A model generated the notes under the pieces. That model had not been told where the DNA came from, did no database searches, and worked only from the letters and a program-made list of their open reading frames with translations. The translations under genes and the position numbers were made by a program. Below, piece by piece: positions 13,803 to 24,157 of a DNA stretch of 64,000 nucleotides (position 1 is the first letter of the stretch; the number at the start of each line of letters is the position of its first letter). The DNA comes from Sistotremastrum niveocremeum HHB9708 (taxonomy: Eukaryota; Basidiomycota; Agaricomycetes; Sistotremastrales; Sistotremastraceae): NCBI GenBank assembly GCA_001630475.1, contig KV419398.1:1145972-1209971 (forward strand). Direction: 5' to 3'.

Positions 13803-14252
13803 TTATCTCTTGATATGATGGGATCTGAATTCTAGTACGTACTGTACAGAAACCCGGGAGGGTTGAGAGCATCCATTCGTGCCAATTGCGTGGATCTCAA
13901 GGAAGTATCGTATGCTTGGGAGTGGGATATCTGGGTGCTTCTGCACCAGGGTTGAATAGGCCGGAGGGATGAGAGCTGTTCCTAAATTGATAAGATAAGT
14001 CACTAGACGGGCATTGTTGCTGTTAGGGTTAGGAGTTGAGTTGAGTCGATCCGAAGGATTGAGGTCTAGGATTTCTGGATCGCAATGACGATTTCCATCA
14101 GTTTGATAGATCACGGGGTGAGAGACAGCTTCGGAAAACATCCCGAGTGGAAGTTCGCAGGAATTTATAATAGGAGCTGATGATTTCGTCTGTATTTCTG
14201 TTCCTGAATGATTGTGATAAGATGTGCCCGAAGGATTTGAACGATATTGCAC
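13803..14252 (-). CDS. Possible hypothetical protein (149 codons), unsupported
   Basis: Open frame starting MQYRSNPSGTSYHNH and containing a stretch with balanced composition (ARLVTYLINLGTALIPPAY, then PDIPLPSIRYFLEIHAIG). No family is recognised. The upstream sequence also stays open in another frame, so a spliced gene with this as an exon is possible, as is chance. It is listed only because it is the sole protein-like stretch in the 3.3 kb gap. Confidence 0.15.
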   Translation of the reverse strand: MQYRSNPSGTSYHNHSGTEIQTKSSAPIINSCELPLGMFSEAVSHPVIYQTDGNRHCDPEILDLNPSDRLNSTPNPNSNNARLVTYLINLGTALIPPAYSTLVQKHPDIPLPSIRYFLEIHAIGTNGCSQPSRVSVQYVLEFRSHHIKR

Positions 14253-14503
14253 TTACGAGTGGCTCAGATGAGATTTGAAGATTAGAGATGTGTAGACTGA
14301 CAATCTCATCAGTGTTGATGGATGTTGGCTTGAGATACGATATGAATCACTTTCTCATTGCCTAGAAAAAAATTGTCGTGAGATGGTGGATGGTCAAGGG
14401 GCGATAGGGAACTCGATTCTCTTAGGCACTCCCACAATACTGAAGAACACTTGCCGACGACGGATCGAAACGGGCAAAAGAACTGGAACTTTGATTGAGA
14501 GCT

Positions 14504-14525
14504 TCACCACCACCACCACCACCAT
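14504..14525 (+). repeat. CAC trinucleotide microsatellite
   Basis: Seven or so uninterrupted CAC/ACC units in non-coding sequence upstream of the F-box-like gene. Length is likely to vary between strains. Confidence 0.9.
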
Positions 14526-15061
14526 TGCAGATGATAACGATAAAAACGATGTCGATATGTTAGGCTGGCTCAGATAAGGCGACCTCGATTGAGGACGCTC
14601 TATTTAAGTCAGCGACATTGCCTCGTCGTCTGTGCAGAGAAATGAAATATAAGTTCGTAGATAGCATATATCCCTGAGATTCTGGACATAGGTCTGAAGA
14701 AGCGAGCAAGTTGACTCAAACGAGCTCAGGCCTCCGAATGATAGGGAATCACGAAGAGACTCCAGGTCCAGCTCGCAGGGAGACCCCGAAGAGCAACTCG
14801 TGAGTAGCATCATCAGCAAGTACCCATGTCCAAAATGTTCCACCCGAACCAGCTAGAAGGCTCGGTTCACCGCTATGCCATCCAAATTCGAATGTGCGGA
14901 AGCAAGAGCCAAAACGGGCATCGGATCCGGATCCCACCAATTTTGGCCACCGCGTTGAAGCCACGGTACGGGTGCCACAAGTCAAGCTCCCTCCGTCTCA
15001 CACGACCCCTACCCCCTCTCCCCTGCACTAATACTCCCCCACCACCTCTAAAAAATCAAAG

Positions 15062-16852
15062 ATGGGTACCCGAGGATATAAAGCCTGGCGCCACAAAGGG
15101 AAGTACATCGTGCGGTTCAACCGCTATGACTCGTACCCTTCTCATCTCGGTCTTGCGTTGCTTCGACTCGTTCCTCGACGGAAGGATGAATTTGAGAGAT
15201 GGCTCGTTGTGCAGAGGTCGATTCTTGATGAGGAACTTGGGAATTTGAAAGATGTTGTTAAGAATGATGGTGATGAGGCTTTTTTGTCGGACAAGATGGT
15301 GAGTCATTCCTAGAAAAACATTATCCAGTTTGAGGGGTTAATGCTGCGTATGAGGAAGCCGACGAATGATCTGATGATTGAATGGTATTTTATTCTTCTT
15401 ATGATGAGAAGAGAAGACGTTGACGACCTTGGCAGGACATATTGCATAGATCTTGATCGATTGGTTTTCCACGTGGATGGCATGCCTCTCTTCGACCTCC
15501 AAAATCTGCCCACAGAATCAGAATTCATGAAATTCATCTCATTCGATTTCTACGGGCATCGTGCATTCGACTACGACACTCCCGAAGAAAATCGATACAA
15601 ATGGAAAGCTCTACCACCCCCAATCGACGAGTCCGCATTGGCGGCTTATAATGGATGTCCACACCGAGATGTCCCTCAGCCGATCCACGAAATTCTAGGC
15701 GTCTCAGAGACGCTTGGAGAACGTGAACAAATACGCGTGCAGCTGTTACAAGTGCTCGTGGGGAATGTTCTTCGAGGATGGGCGATGGGATGTATGATGA
15801 CTGAATTGGAGACTCTTTCTGTTGCCGAACATATCTCGAAAGAAATTCGAACGCTCGCACAGGACATTGTCTACTTTGCCACAGGACCAATGTTCGCTCC
15901 GAAAGAGACTCATCGTTATGACGAAGTGTTCGATCACTCGTATACCTTCTTCAGTGGTGTACATCGATACTGGGATAATCTGCTTGTCTGCGTTACTCTT
16001 CATCTTGACGATGAACGTAATCGCAAAGCTGCTATCTCTAAGCTTGTAGCTGCTGCTGTGCAGCGGTCACAGAGGGGAGACAAAAAACCTGAAGGCGCCG
16101 CGTATGGAATCGCGGTGTCGATGTTCCACGTCGTCATCGTCAAAATCGACAATAAAACCGGCTCATTCCAATACACCGACGCACTCCAATTCTTCCCATC
16201 GCGCTATGCCACCACACCATGCACACCAGGAATAACAGCTCTCGCACGACTGGGCGACGTCTGTGTTCCAGACGACGACGTTGTCAACATCGCCTGCTCA
16301 TTATATTCTCCCATCGTCGAAGAGCTCTTAGATTACATCCCCGAGCCTCTCCCAGAAACACACAAAATCCATCGAATACCCCTCGAGATCTGGATCGAAA
16401 TCGCCCTCCACCTCCCACCCACCGATCTAGGACATCTCGCCGTCTCCGCACCCACTCCCCAAGCCGTCCTCGCATCCCGTCAAGTTCTCCGATTCCCCCA
16501 TCTCGGGGATATCCGTCTTGATAAAGCTCTCCCCTCTGTTAAATTCAGAAGACGGACTTCGAATCGGACTCAGCCTTATGAGAGTCTTCATTGTGCCTCT
16601 TTTGTCGTTGATTCGCCAGAGGGGGGCATAATGAAAGTTGGTCCTGTGCAAGGAGCGGCTGCTAAGAAGTCTGCGGATTCGAGAGTGGGTCTTGCGGAGT
16701 TGGATGTGTTGACGCATTCGAGGGCGCCGAAGAAGAAACCTTATTCGAGGAGGGCGTATCCTTATGGTGTTGTTGCTGGGTCGACTGTGGGAGCTTATAT
16801 GGAGAGGTTGCGCCAGGATGATGCGAGGGGTGAAGACGAGGAGAGTGACTAG
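15062..16852 (+). CDS. F-box-like hypothetical protein (MGTRGxxxxRxKGKY family)
   Basis: Start MGTRGYKAWRHKGKYIVRFN, a 30 nt-scale intron at 15299-15330 (gtgagtc...atccag), then one long exon to the stop at 16852, about 580 residues. The N-terminal 'MGTRG...R.KG.Y...YNR.D.YP..LG' signature is shared by an expanded family of uncharacterised Agaricomycete proteins that I recognise by pattern only. The C-terminal half has an F-box-like helix, IHRIPLEIWIEIALHLPPTD (about residues 415-435), followed by a basic, Lys/Arg-rich tail. If the F-box is real, the protein would be an SCF-type substrate receptor; this is inference. No membrane segment or signal peptide is seen. It converges on JIP5. Confidence 0.75.
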
Positions 16853-17284
16853 TAGATTTGACTGAGAAATAATGGTGCGTTTCTGTCAGATAATGTCCCC
16901 TGTCTTTGGTTCACTGAATTCATCTTCTGTGTAGTTTTCTTTCTTGCTCAAAATTTGGCTCGAGCGTGCGCAAATTTGCTCGGGTATGATATTCGCATTT
17001 CTATACTCATCTCTTCCCAATGTTTCTTCAATTTCCGTCTCCCTGTCTGTGGAGATCACATCATCTAATCTCGTTCCATCATCATTCATTTCAACGTACA
17101 TAGCTATCAGTGTCCAAGTCTAATCCTTGTATCCTCACCTTCCCTTTCATCTCGAACGATCGAACGATCATTTGTAGCATTCCGCATCTAAATTGACACT
17201 GATAAACAATTTGTGCAAAATATATGATCATTGAAACCAAAATTATCCAAAGAAATGTCAAGACAGATGTAAAATAAGGTCGAA
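16853..17284. other. Convergent intergenic region
   Basis: AT-rich 3' flanks of the F-box-like gene and JIP5. An AACGATCGAACGATCATT palindromic motif lies near 17155-17171. No gene is seen. Confidence 0.5.
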
Positions 17285-18723
17285 TCAAAGACCCGCGAAG
17301 AACGAGGGATCTCCTGTCCCCTCTAATGGATTCTTTTTCTTCTTTGTACCCAGCGGATCTGGATTTTTCTTCTTTTTCCGTTTCTTCGACTCTTTCACGG
17401 GTTCGTCCTCGCTATCAGAGCCTGAATCCGACTCTTTCTCTTCGGCTTCTTCTCCTTCGTTCTGCAGCTCGTCGTCCGAGCTGTCTTTATCAAGTGCATC
17501 TTCAGCATCCAGGTCGACTCCCTTCCCCTTCCCCTCTTCCTCTCCTTCACCGTCACTTTCCTCCAATGCATCCTTCACGTCAGTCATCTTCAGTATATTG
17601 TCATGACTGACGCTTCCGAGCCATCTGGATTCACGATCCAATTTTAATCGTTCGATAGGGAATTCTCCATGATCTGCAATGACGCCGAGGAGTTTTGTAG
17701 GATATAGCTGGAGTGCACGGATCATTCCATCCGAGGATCCTGTCAGGATAACATTGTCGGCGCCTGGGAATGGACAGAGTGCTTCTACTGAAGAAGGGTG
17801 ACTAGAAGATCATCAGATAGATTATCAAAATTGCATGAGAGTCACGTACCCAGGCACACGATCAACAGAATCTGCCCATCCTTTTGCTTGATTGAACACT
17901 AACAGCGTTCCAAGCTGTGTTCCAACGACGAATCTGCTGGCTCTACATCTGTGATTCAGCATCTCATCATAGAAAACAAGACGTAGCGCTCACTTTTTGA
18001 TAGGGACGATCGAAAGAAGTTCGTCTTCTTGATCTTCGGAGTGTGCCAGAGGACCTTTTTTGTTCGAGCGAATGTCGATGACGGATACGGTAGCGTCTCC
18101 ACTCGTGGTTATGAGTTGTTTCTTCACGGGGAGGAAGTGAAAGTCGGATATGAAGTCGAAGTGATGTTCAAACGAACGGATAGCTTCTGGTTTTCGAGGA
18201 TCCCAGAACTAGGAGTGATTTTCCATCAACACAACAGGCTGGGATGTGGCACAGCGAAGCTTACCTTGATGACACCCTCATCGTCTCCTGTGACGACAGT
18301 ATTTTCATTGAGAGTAGCTATTCGGTTGATGGAAGACCTTCGTGAGATATAGGTCAGGTCTTCAGAACACTAATCAATGGGATGAACGCACTCGTGAGCG
18401 TTTGCCCTTTGCTCGACAGTTTTGCCAGTCTCTGCATCAAGAATACTGAACACCCTCAGGACTTCAAGTCATAAGTCAAGAACGATTACGCACTGGAAAA
18501 TCTTGTCCTTCCCAACGCTATACAGCTTCGATCCGTCCACCGCCATATCCAATCCCCTACACGACCTCATCGTCGGTCGAATGCTCAATTTTTCTTGATA
18601 TTCCCCCTCAGCATCGTATGAAAATCCTTTGATTTCGCCAGCGACGGTTCCCACATATACGAAATCTTGCTTAGGGTGGAACACGAGGTCAAAGACCTGA
18701 TTCCCGATGGGAATGTCAGGCAT
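17285..18723 (-). CDS. JIP5: WD40 repeat protein JIP5 (WDR55 homologue), nucleolar
   Basis: The start MPDIPIGNQVFDLVFHPKQD is the standard JIP5 N terminus: an IPIGxQVFDLxFHP strand entering the first WD40 blade (FVYVGTVAGEIKGF). Blades 2-7 are spread over several exons separated by ~50 nt introns; SYDAEGEYQEKL and RSCRGLDMAVDGSKLYSVGKD are visible in exon 1. The C terminus is an acidic stretch (DSDSGSDSEDEP) followed by a Lys-rich nuclear/nucleolar tail and the family ending GDPSFFAGL. Yeast Jip5 and human WDR55 act in ribosome biogenesis. The gene is divergent from the Asterix gene; only 108 bp separate the starts, so they share a promoter. Confidence 0.88.
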
Positions 18724-18831
18724 GTGTAGATGGACAAGAGCCTGAGAATTTTAGGCGTAGTGTTCAGAAAAATATTGATGTTGGCGCTAGGAGTTTCTCT
18801 TTAGCGCCCGTCTCTTCCTCCGAAAGCACTC

Positions 18832-19335
18832 ATGTCCCAACTCGATGATCCTCGAGATGCCAGCTTGGAGGTTCCTTTGACTCCTCCTAGGTCATGGAAG
18901 ACCACCGAAGGTGACTTGATTATTCAACATCCACTCATCGACCGCGGAAATTGATGGAGGGCTCAGATTCAGGGACCGGTGGTTCAGCTATGTTCTTGTC
19001 TGCGGCGGTGATGGTCACTCGTAATCGGTACTGAACATGCTGCTGTATTTCAATGCGTGTTCTGATTTCATGGCAGCTATCTTGCTTGGCCAGCTTTGTT
19101 TATGGCTTTGAGCAATCACTTCAACCAGCAGCCCATGAGATCGAAGGACAACAACAACACCCTCATCAGCATCATGTGAGTCCCATCCCATCTCAACGAC
19201 GACAGGAAGCTCATGTCCAATCTCAGGGTGTCGTTCTTCGCTCTCCTTACGAGTTATCTTGCGACCTTCGTCGTCCCGCCCGATGGAACCCCTGTACCCC
19301 TCCAATACGCCGACACCAAGACGACTCCCTTGTAA
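18832..19335 (+). CDS. Asterix/PAT10 (WDR83OS) homologue, small ER membrane protein
   Basis: A small gene of about 115 codons, found by joining four exons: 18832-18910, 18967-19027, 19077-19175 and 19227-19335. All introns are GT-AG and 49-56 nt long, and the frame stays open throughout. The protein begins MSQLDDPRDASLEVP; the middle has the hallmark GSAMFLSAAVMVTRNRYLAW, then ALSNHFNQQPMRSKD and a hydrophobic segment VSFFALLTSYLATFVVPP. This is the fungal pattern for the Asterix family: three short hydrophobic segments and a conserved MxxRNR/W..A module. Human Asterix pairs with CCDC47 in the PAT complex, an intramembrane chaperone at the ER translocon. The stop lies 47 bp from the converging threonine synthase stop. 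Confidence 0.82.
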
Positions 19336-19382
19336 TATATCCGGAGACAAAAAACCGTACATATCTGCAATTATACTATTTA

Positions 19383-21213
19383 TTACACACTAGCTGAGGC
19401 CGCATGGTCCGGTCGTGTTTCCGACGCTGACGTTTTGGTTATCACTTCCTTCAAGAGCTCGGGATCGGGTCGTTCCACGTCGATAACTCTTCTTGGTTTA
19501 CTGAGGAGGTCTCTGAAATCTTCTGGAAGGACGTCCCTGTTGAAGTTGAAGGCGGAATGAGATTGCAAGGCCCGCTCAACGGCTTCAGAGAACTTCGCGG
19601 GATGTGCAGTTGAGAGGGTAATCTGCACCACATCCGAGGGGCTTTCACGGACTGTCAGAGAATGCTTCGGCCTTTCAACAGAGTTAACATACTTTTGAGG
19701 GGTAACGACTTGAGCAGCTTTGATCCCCACCGCAGTATGCGGATCCGCGACATATGAATATTTCGAATAGGTTGATTCAATAGTTGCAAGGGTCTGAGTA
19801 GCGTCGTCAGATGATTCTTCAGACGAGCATCATTACCTACCTGAGGGTCTGAAACACGTTCTGCAACAAAATCACGTCTCGCCAACTCCAGCACTTCGAC
19901 GGGAACCTGCACGCGCCCGTTCTGTTTCGTTTGCTTCATCCAAGAATTCACGATTTGGCCTGCGGTCTGGCCCTCGACCTGTTGGGGATGATTGCTAGCA
20001 TATTCATGGGCTAGATACCACAGCAATCGTTCAAAATTGCTGGATATCAGAATATCCATGGCTGGGCTGACAGTCGCTTTGACTCCTGAGGCATCGGTCG
20101 CTTGCTTGCCATCTGAACCTCCAGAAGCTGGTTCGGCAGCTCCATTAGAGGCAGGACCCTCGGAAGAAATCTTCTCGTATTTTCCAGATGCCCAGAATCT
20201 TGCCAGGATGTCGTTGGAATTGGTAGCCACAACCAACTTCTCTATTGGCAGACCCATCCGTTTGGCATAATATCCTGCGAGGACGTCTCCGAAATTGCCT
20301 GTGGGCACGACGTATTGCAGTTTTGTGCCGGGCGCCAACTGCTTCACAGCTGCGAAATAAGATGAGAAGTAATAGACGGTTTGAGCCAGGATCCTGGCCC
20401 AGTTTATGGAGTTGATGGCACCAAGGTTGTGGGTGGAGTTGAAAGCCTTGTCCCCGAAAAGAGCCTTGACGATATCCTGACAGTCATCGAAAGTTCCGGA
20501 CACGGCAACGTTATGCACGTTGGCATCCAGTACGGTGGTCATCTGGGCTTCTTGGATGGGAGAGACCCGCCCTTTTGGATGAAGGATGAATACTGAGATG
20601 TCTGCCTTGCTTCGTAAACCGTAAATGGCAGCGCTACGATATCCATTGAATCAGACGAATATCATGAAACAGAGATCATTGCCTCACCTCCCTGTATCAC
20701 CACTGGTCGCCCCAACTACGGTTATTCGATGCCGCTCTGATCCTGTCTTGCCCTTGTTTCGGCGCTGCAGGAAGTACTCGAAGAGTTTGCCCAATAATTG
20801 CAGAGCAACGTCCTTGAAAGCATACGTCGGGCCATGGAATAGTTCCAAGATATAGTTCTTGTCATCTAATTTCCGTAGTGGAGAGATTTCTGGAGCTCGG
20901 AACGTGCTATACGCCTCGCGGACGATCTCTCGAAGATCCTCAGCTGGAATCTCCTCAGGAGCGATGTATAACGACAGGATTTGATATGATAGCTCTTGAA
21001 ATGATAGATCAGCCCAAGTAGTTTGCCAATCCGCTGGCAGAGATGGAATGGAACATGGAATATAGAGGCCGCCATCTGAGGCTAAACCTGCGAGGACTGC
21101 CTAAGAGCAAAAAGGACACTGATTTCGTTGAATTGAATGTGATTGACAAGATATCGTCCCACCTCTTCGAAAGAGAGCTCTTGAGGTGCACCGCGGGTCG
21201 AGATGTACTTCAT
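19383..21213 (-). CDS. THR4: Threonine synthase
   Basis: PLP enzyme converting O-phosphohomoserine to threonine plus phosphate, the last step of threonine synthesis. The start is MKYISTRGAPQELSFEE at 21213. An intron after FEE (gtgggacg...ctcttag) leads to AVLAGLASDGGLYIP. The PLP-lysine motif is intact in HGPTYAFKDVALQLLG, followed by VVGATSGDTGSAAIYGLR, AQMTTVLDANVHNVAV, NSINWARILAQTVYYF and the VPTGNFGDVLAGYYAKRMG phosphate loop. A Ser/Ala/Gly-rich insertion (GPASNGAAEPASGG) lies near the middle and is variable in fungi. The C terminus is ASETRPDHAASASV. Introns fall near 19735-19850 and 20590-20690. The length (~560 aa) fits fungal enzymes. Confidence 0.95.
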
Positions 21214-22527
21214 CGTGGCAGAGAGGAGAGATTTTTGTGACTCGGCCGAAGATTTCGCGACAGGAACATTTGGCGCTGGCCGGCCGGGGCGCCTATAAAC
21301 GGTTAGATCTCAGATCTCAACTTACAGCAACCATCCGAGAAGCTGGCTCAATTTGTTCAAGTCGCTCGACACGAGAAAGAAATAATACGCTGGATACGCT
21401 CTTGCTTGCTCGTATTGACTACTACTAACCGGAATGTCCGGTGAACTCGAGGCGCTGGCGTAAGAAATTCGCTATAGCGCTAGGCCGCTAGCTACACTGG
21501 GTTCGGGCGTATGCTCTCCACGAATTCTGCCTTTCTGTTCTTCGGCAACTTCTGCCCACCCAGAACGCCTGACGTCTCAAAAATAGCCCTCGTTCTCAGT
21601 ATCGTCTTCCTGACTTCGTATTTGAAAAAAGTTCAGGACCGACGTTGCGATTCCAAGTCATCGGTTCGCGCGCGAACATTCGCAGACGGGTTGATCGTCC
21701 AGTACGTCAGTAGACCACACTACATCAATTCGACTGCACTGAATTTCACACGTATATATTAACTCCAGAATTGTAGAACACCCTTCGAAGATGGGTGCAT
21801 TATAATTCTCATGCCTCGGCCCCTTCCTCTTGGAAATTGTCTGCCGCACCCCCAAAGATAGGTTTATTAGTATCTACTCGTCCCTAGAATTGATAATTAA
21901 ACGGTCTCCCTTCTGTGGAAGAATAGCAAACCAAGTGGTGCTCGACATTGTCAATGCCAAAACCAGGTATTCCGATGCATCTACTGGTCAAGACCTTGGT
22001 AATAACCGGGCTGTATCAGCTTCCATTTGTGGCGAAAAAAAATAATTCTGACTCCTGGATCCCTTCGACGTCAACTCGACCGTTTAGTGGTGCATCTCTG
22101 ATGGATGCAAGAGTTGAGTCATCTCGATTTATAGGCAACGGCTATAGGTCATCGGCTACGAGCAGCGGCTAGCAAGCGATCGGGATACCCCGGCTAGTTT
22201 GTTCCCGGTTGCGTTCGACCTGGACGCTTCTGCAACTTGGACAACGGTTCGTTGTCATGTCTATGCCATTAATTTTTTCCATCGTCTTGGTACCAATGAA
22301 TGCCATTATGACCGCTTCGATCTCCCACCCGTCATAGTCTTTGCCCGACTGAATTGTCTGTTCTCGACAGCCCCCGTTCTTTGATGTCACATCCCTCCTA
22401 TGCACGACTTTAGATCTCCCCGCCTCTTTATCTAACTGCCTTTGCTGGTCAATATTAACTTCATTTCGTTCGCTACTGACCGCCTTCTTTCTATCCCCCT
22501 TTTTTTTTACACACTGGTCATTTCCTC
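21214..22527. other. Intergenic region between divergent genes (1.3 kb)
   Basis: Upstream of both threonine synthase and the unknown gene at 22528. Only short, unconvincing open frames are present. A pyrimidine tract (tctatcccccttttttttta) directly precedes the ATG at 22528, as is common at basidiomycete transcription starts. No RNA gene is recognised. Confidence 0.5.
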
Positions 22528-23961
22528 ATGGCGCCAGTATCTCCGGACTCAGAGCGAAGGCCCATGATTCGGGTTAATAGTGTCAGGCATTCATATTCCG
22601 GAACACCTCGTCACTTCAAGGAGGGAGCAGACGAGAGACCTATGAGCCCTTCCTCCGATGTTTCTACGTTTTCTTACCTCCTCGCCCAATTTCCCATGTC
22701 GCGCAGATCGCCGTTTCGAACTTCTGGCTTTTCAGCTCGAGCCGAATCAGACATCCTTGGGCAATTGGAGGATCTGACTCCAGACCCAACTGAAGAGGCC
22801 TTGATTGATACTTCACCCCTACCCACTCCTTTACGTCCCCACTCTCTCTCCGGGTCGGCTAGGTCCGCACTTTTGTTGCCTCTGGCGCCTGAAAGTCCCA
22901 TGTTGTCTCCTTGGCTTGAGATGACCACCTTGAAAGACCTGAACAAGCCTTCAGATCCTATCCACGCTTTAAAATCTGTTCAGAATGAAACGCAATATAT
23001 AATTCCTAGTGAGTACAATATGCTGTTGGTTATTGTCTCGTACTAACGATTTTTTTTCCAAGATTTCTTGGGCGTTGGAGATTGTTTGATATATCCCAAC
23101 ATGAAGCGATCGGCCACTTCTCCTGCGAGAATGATGAACGCTCGGCACCCTCCTTCTCGTACTAGACGATGGTCTTCGCCTGTCAGTGCCAATTTCGCCA
23201 ATCTCGGACACAGCAGGAAGCCATCGAGCTCCGACATCGTATCCTCTGAGAAAGAGTTGAAGTCGGACCCTCCCCGAGAAGAGACAGAGACGATTGTTCC
23301 ACGCATACGTCTCCGGCGACATCGCACGTTCGAGAATCTCCCTGACGCAGCGAACGAGAAACGCTCTCGACGGGCTAGCTTCACTTCAGAGAGCATGGAA
23401 CTGGATGAAGAATTCAGACGTTTATCGCTTGATGTGAAACGCGTCCGAAGAAAAAACACCTTGCAGTCCGCTCCTCCACGGTGGTCCCGCGACGGCCACA
23501 AAATGGTGGCGATCCCGCAGTCACCTGCTGTTCCAGATGTAGCCCGGTCTACCTCTCCATCGCGGTCACATCCCATGGTTCCAATGCAATTCATTGTCTT
23601 CATGCTAGTGCTGTTTGTGCCCTGGTGGGCACAACTGGGAACATGGGCAGGAAGGTGGGACACAGTGACCTTGATTCAGCATTCCCCGATCGTCGCTACG
23701 GGTCCAAAGCGAACGCCCACAAGGAGATTTCCATCCTTATTGGCGTCGTATATGGCCATGCGATCGGCGCTGTCGTCTTCAATGGTACTCCTACTTGACT
23801 CCAATGCGACGTTACCAATCAGTACACCGAACAGAAATTCGACTCGGCGGAATCTGTCGCGGCGGCAGAGGCGGCGGTTCGTGGTGCTGGGCACCGCATT
23901 ATCTCTTATTTCGATTTCTGGTATTTCAGTGGCAGTCTGGGCATCTCTAAAACATAATTGA
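22528..23961 (+). CDS. Unknown Ser/Arg-rich basic protein, possible C-terminal membrane segments
   Basis: Not recognised. Start MAPVSPDSERRPMIRV after a pyrimidine tract. One clear intron (23008-23061) has an ideal branch site (actaac) and a poly-T tract before AAG. The protein is disordered and rich in Ser, Pro and Arg over the first ~330 residues. Short motifs include the hydrophobic stretch FLGVGDCLIYPNMKR, present in several fungal proteins of unknown role, and RIRLRRHRTFENLPD. In the frame shown, two hydrophobic segments follow (FIVFMLVLFVPWWAQLG and VVLGTALSLISISGISVAVW). From about 23480 a second frame is also open and protein-like, so the C-terminal exon structure is uncertain. Hydrophobicity could therefore be misleading. 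Confidence 0.55.
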
Positions 23962-24157
23962 ATCATGTAACATATTGTACATCAGAGTCTATACAATCAA
24001 GTGCATAAAGTGCTATAGCGCTCACTAAAGCTAAATGCCAGAACCGGCACGGAAGTAACCGGAAGCCCGATTTGGGAGAAGGCTCAGAGCAGCGGCTTTC
24101 GTCCAACCAGCATATGATTTGGCTGTTCGTTCTCCGAACCCTCGGTGTCTCCATCTG

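Larger units (their letters stand above)
11786..15061. other. Gene-poor interval (3.3 kb)
   Basis: It lies between the divergent starts of the Uds1-like gene and the F-box-like gene. I see no recognisable protein, tRNA or rRNA. It carries pyrimidine-rich promoter-like tracts near 11990-12380 and a CAC microsatellite at 14504-14525. One moderately protein-like open frame (13803-14252, minus strand) is listed separately. The length is unusual for this otherwise compact window. Confidence 0.5.
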
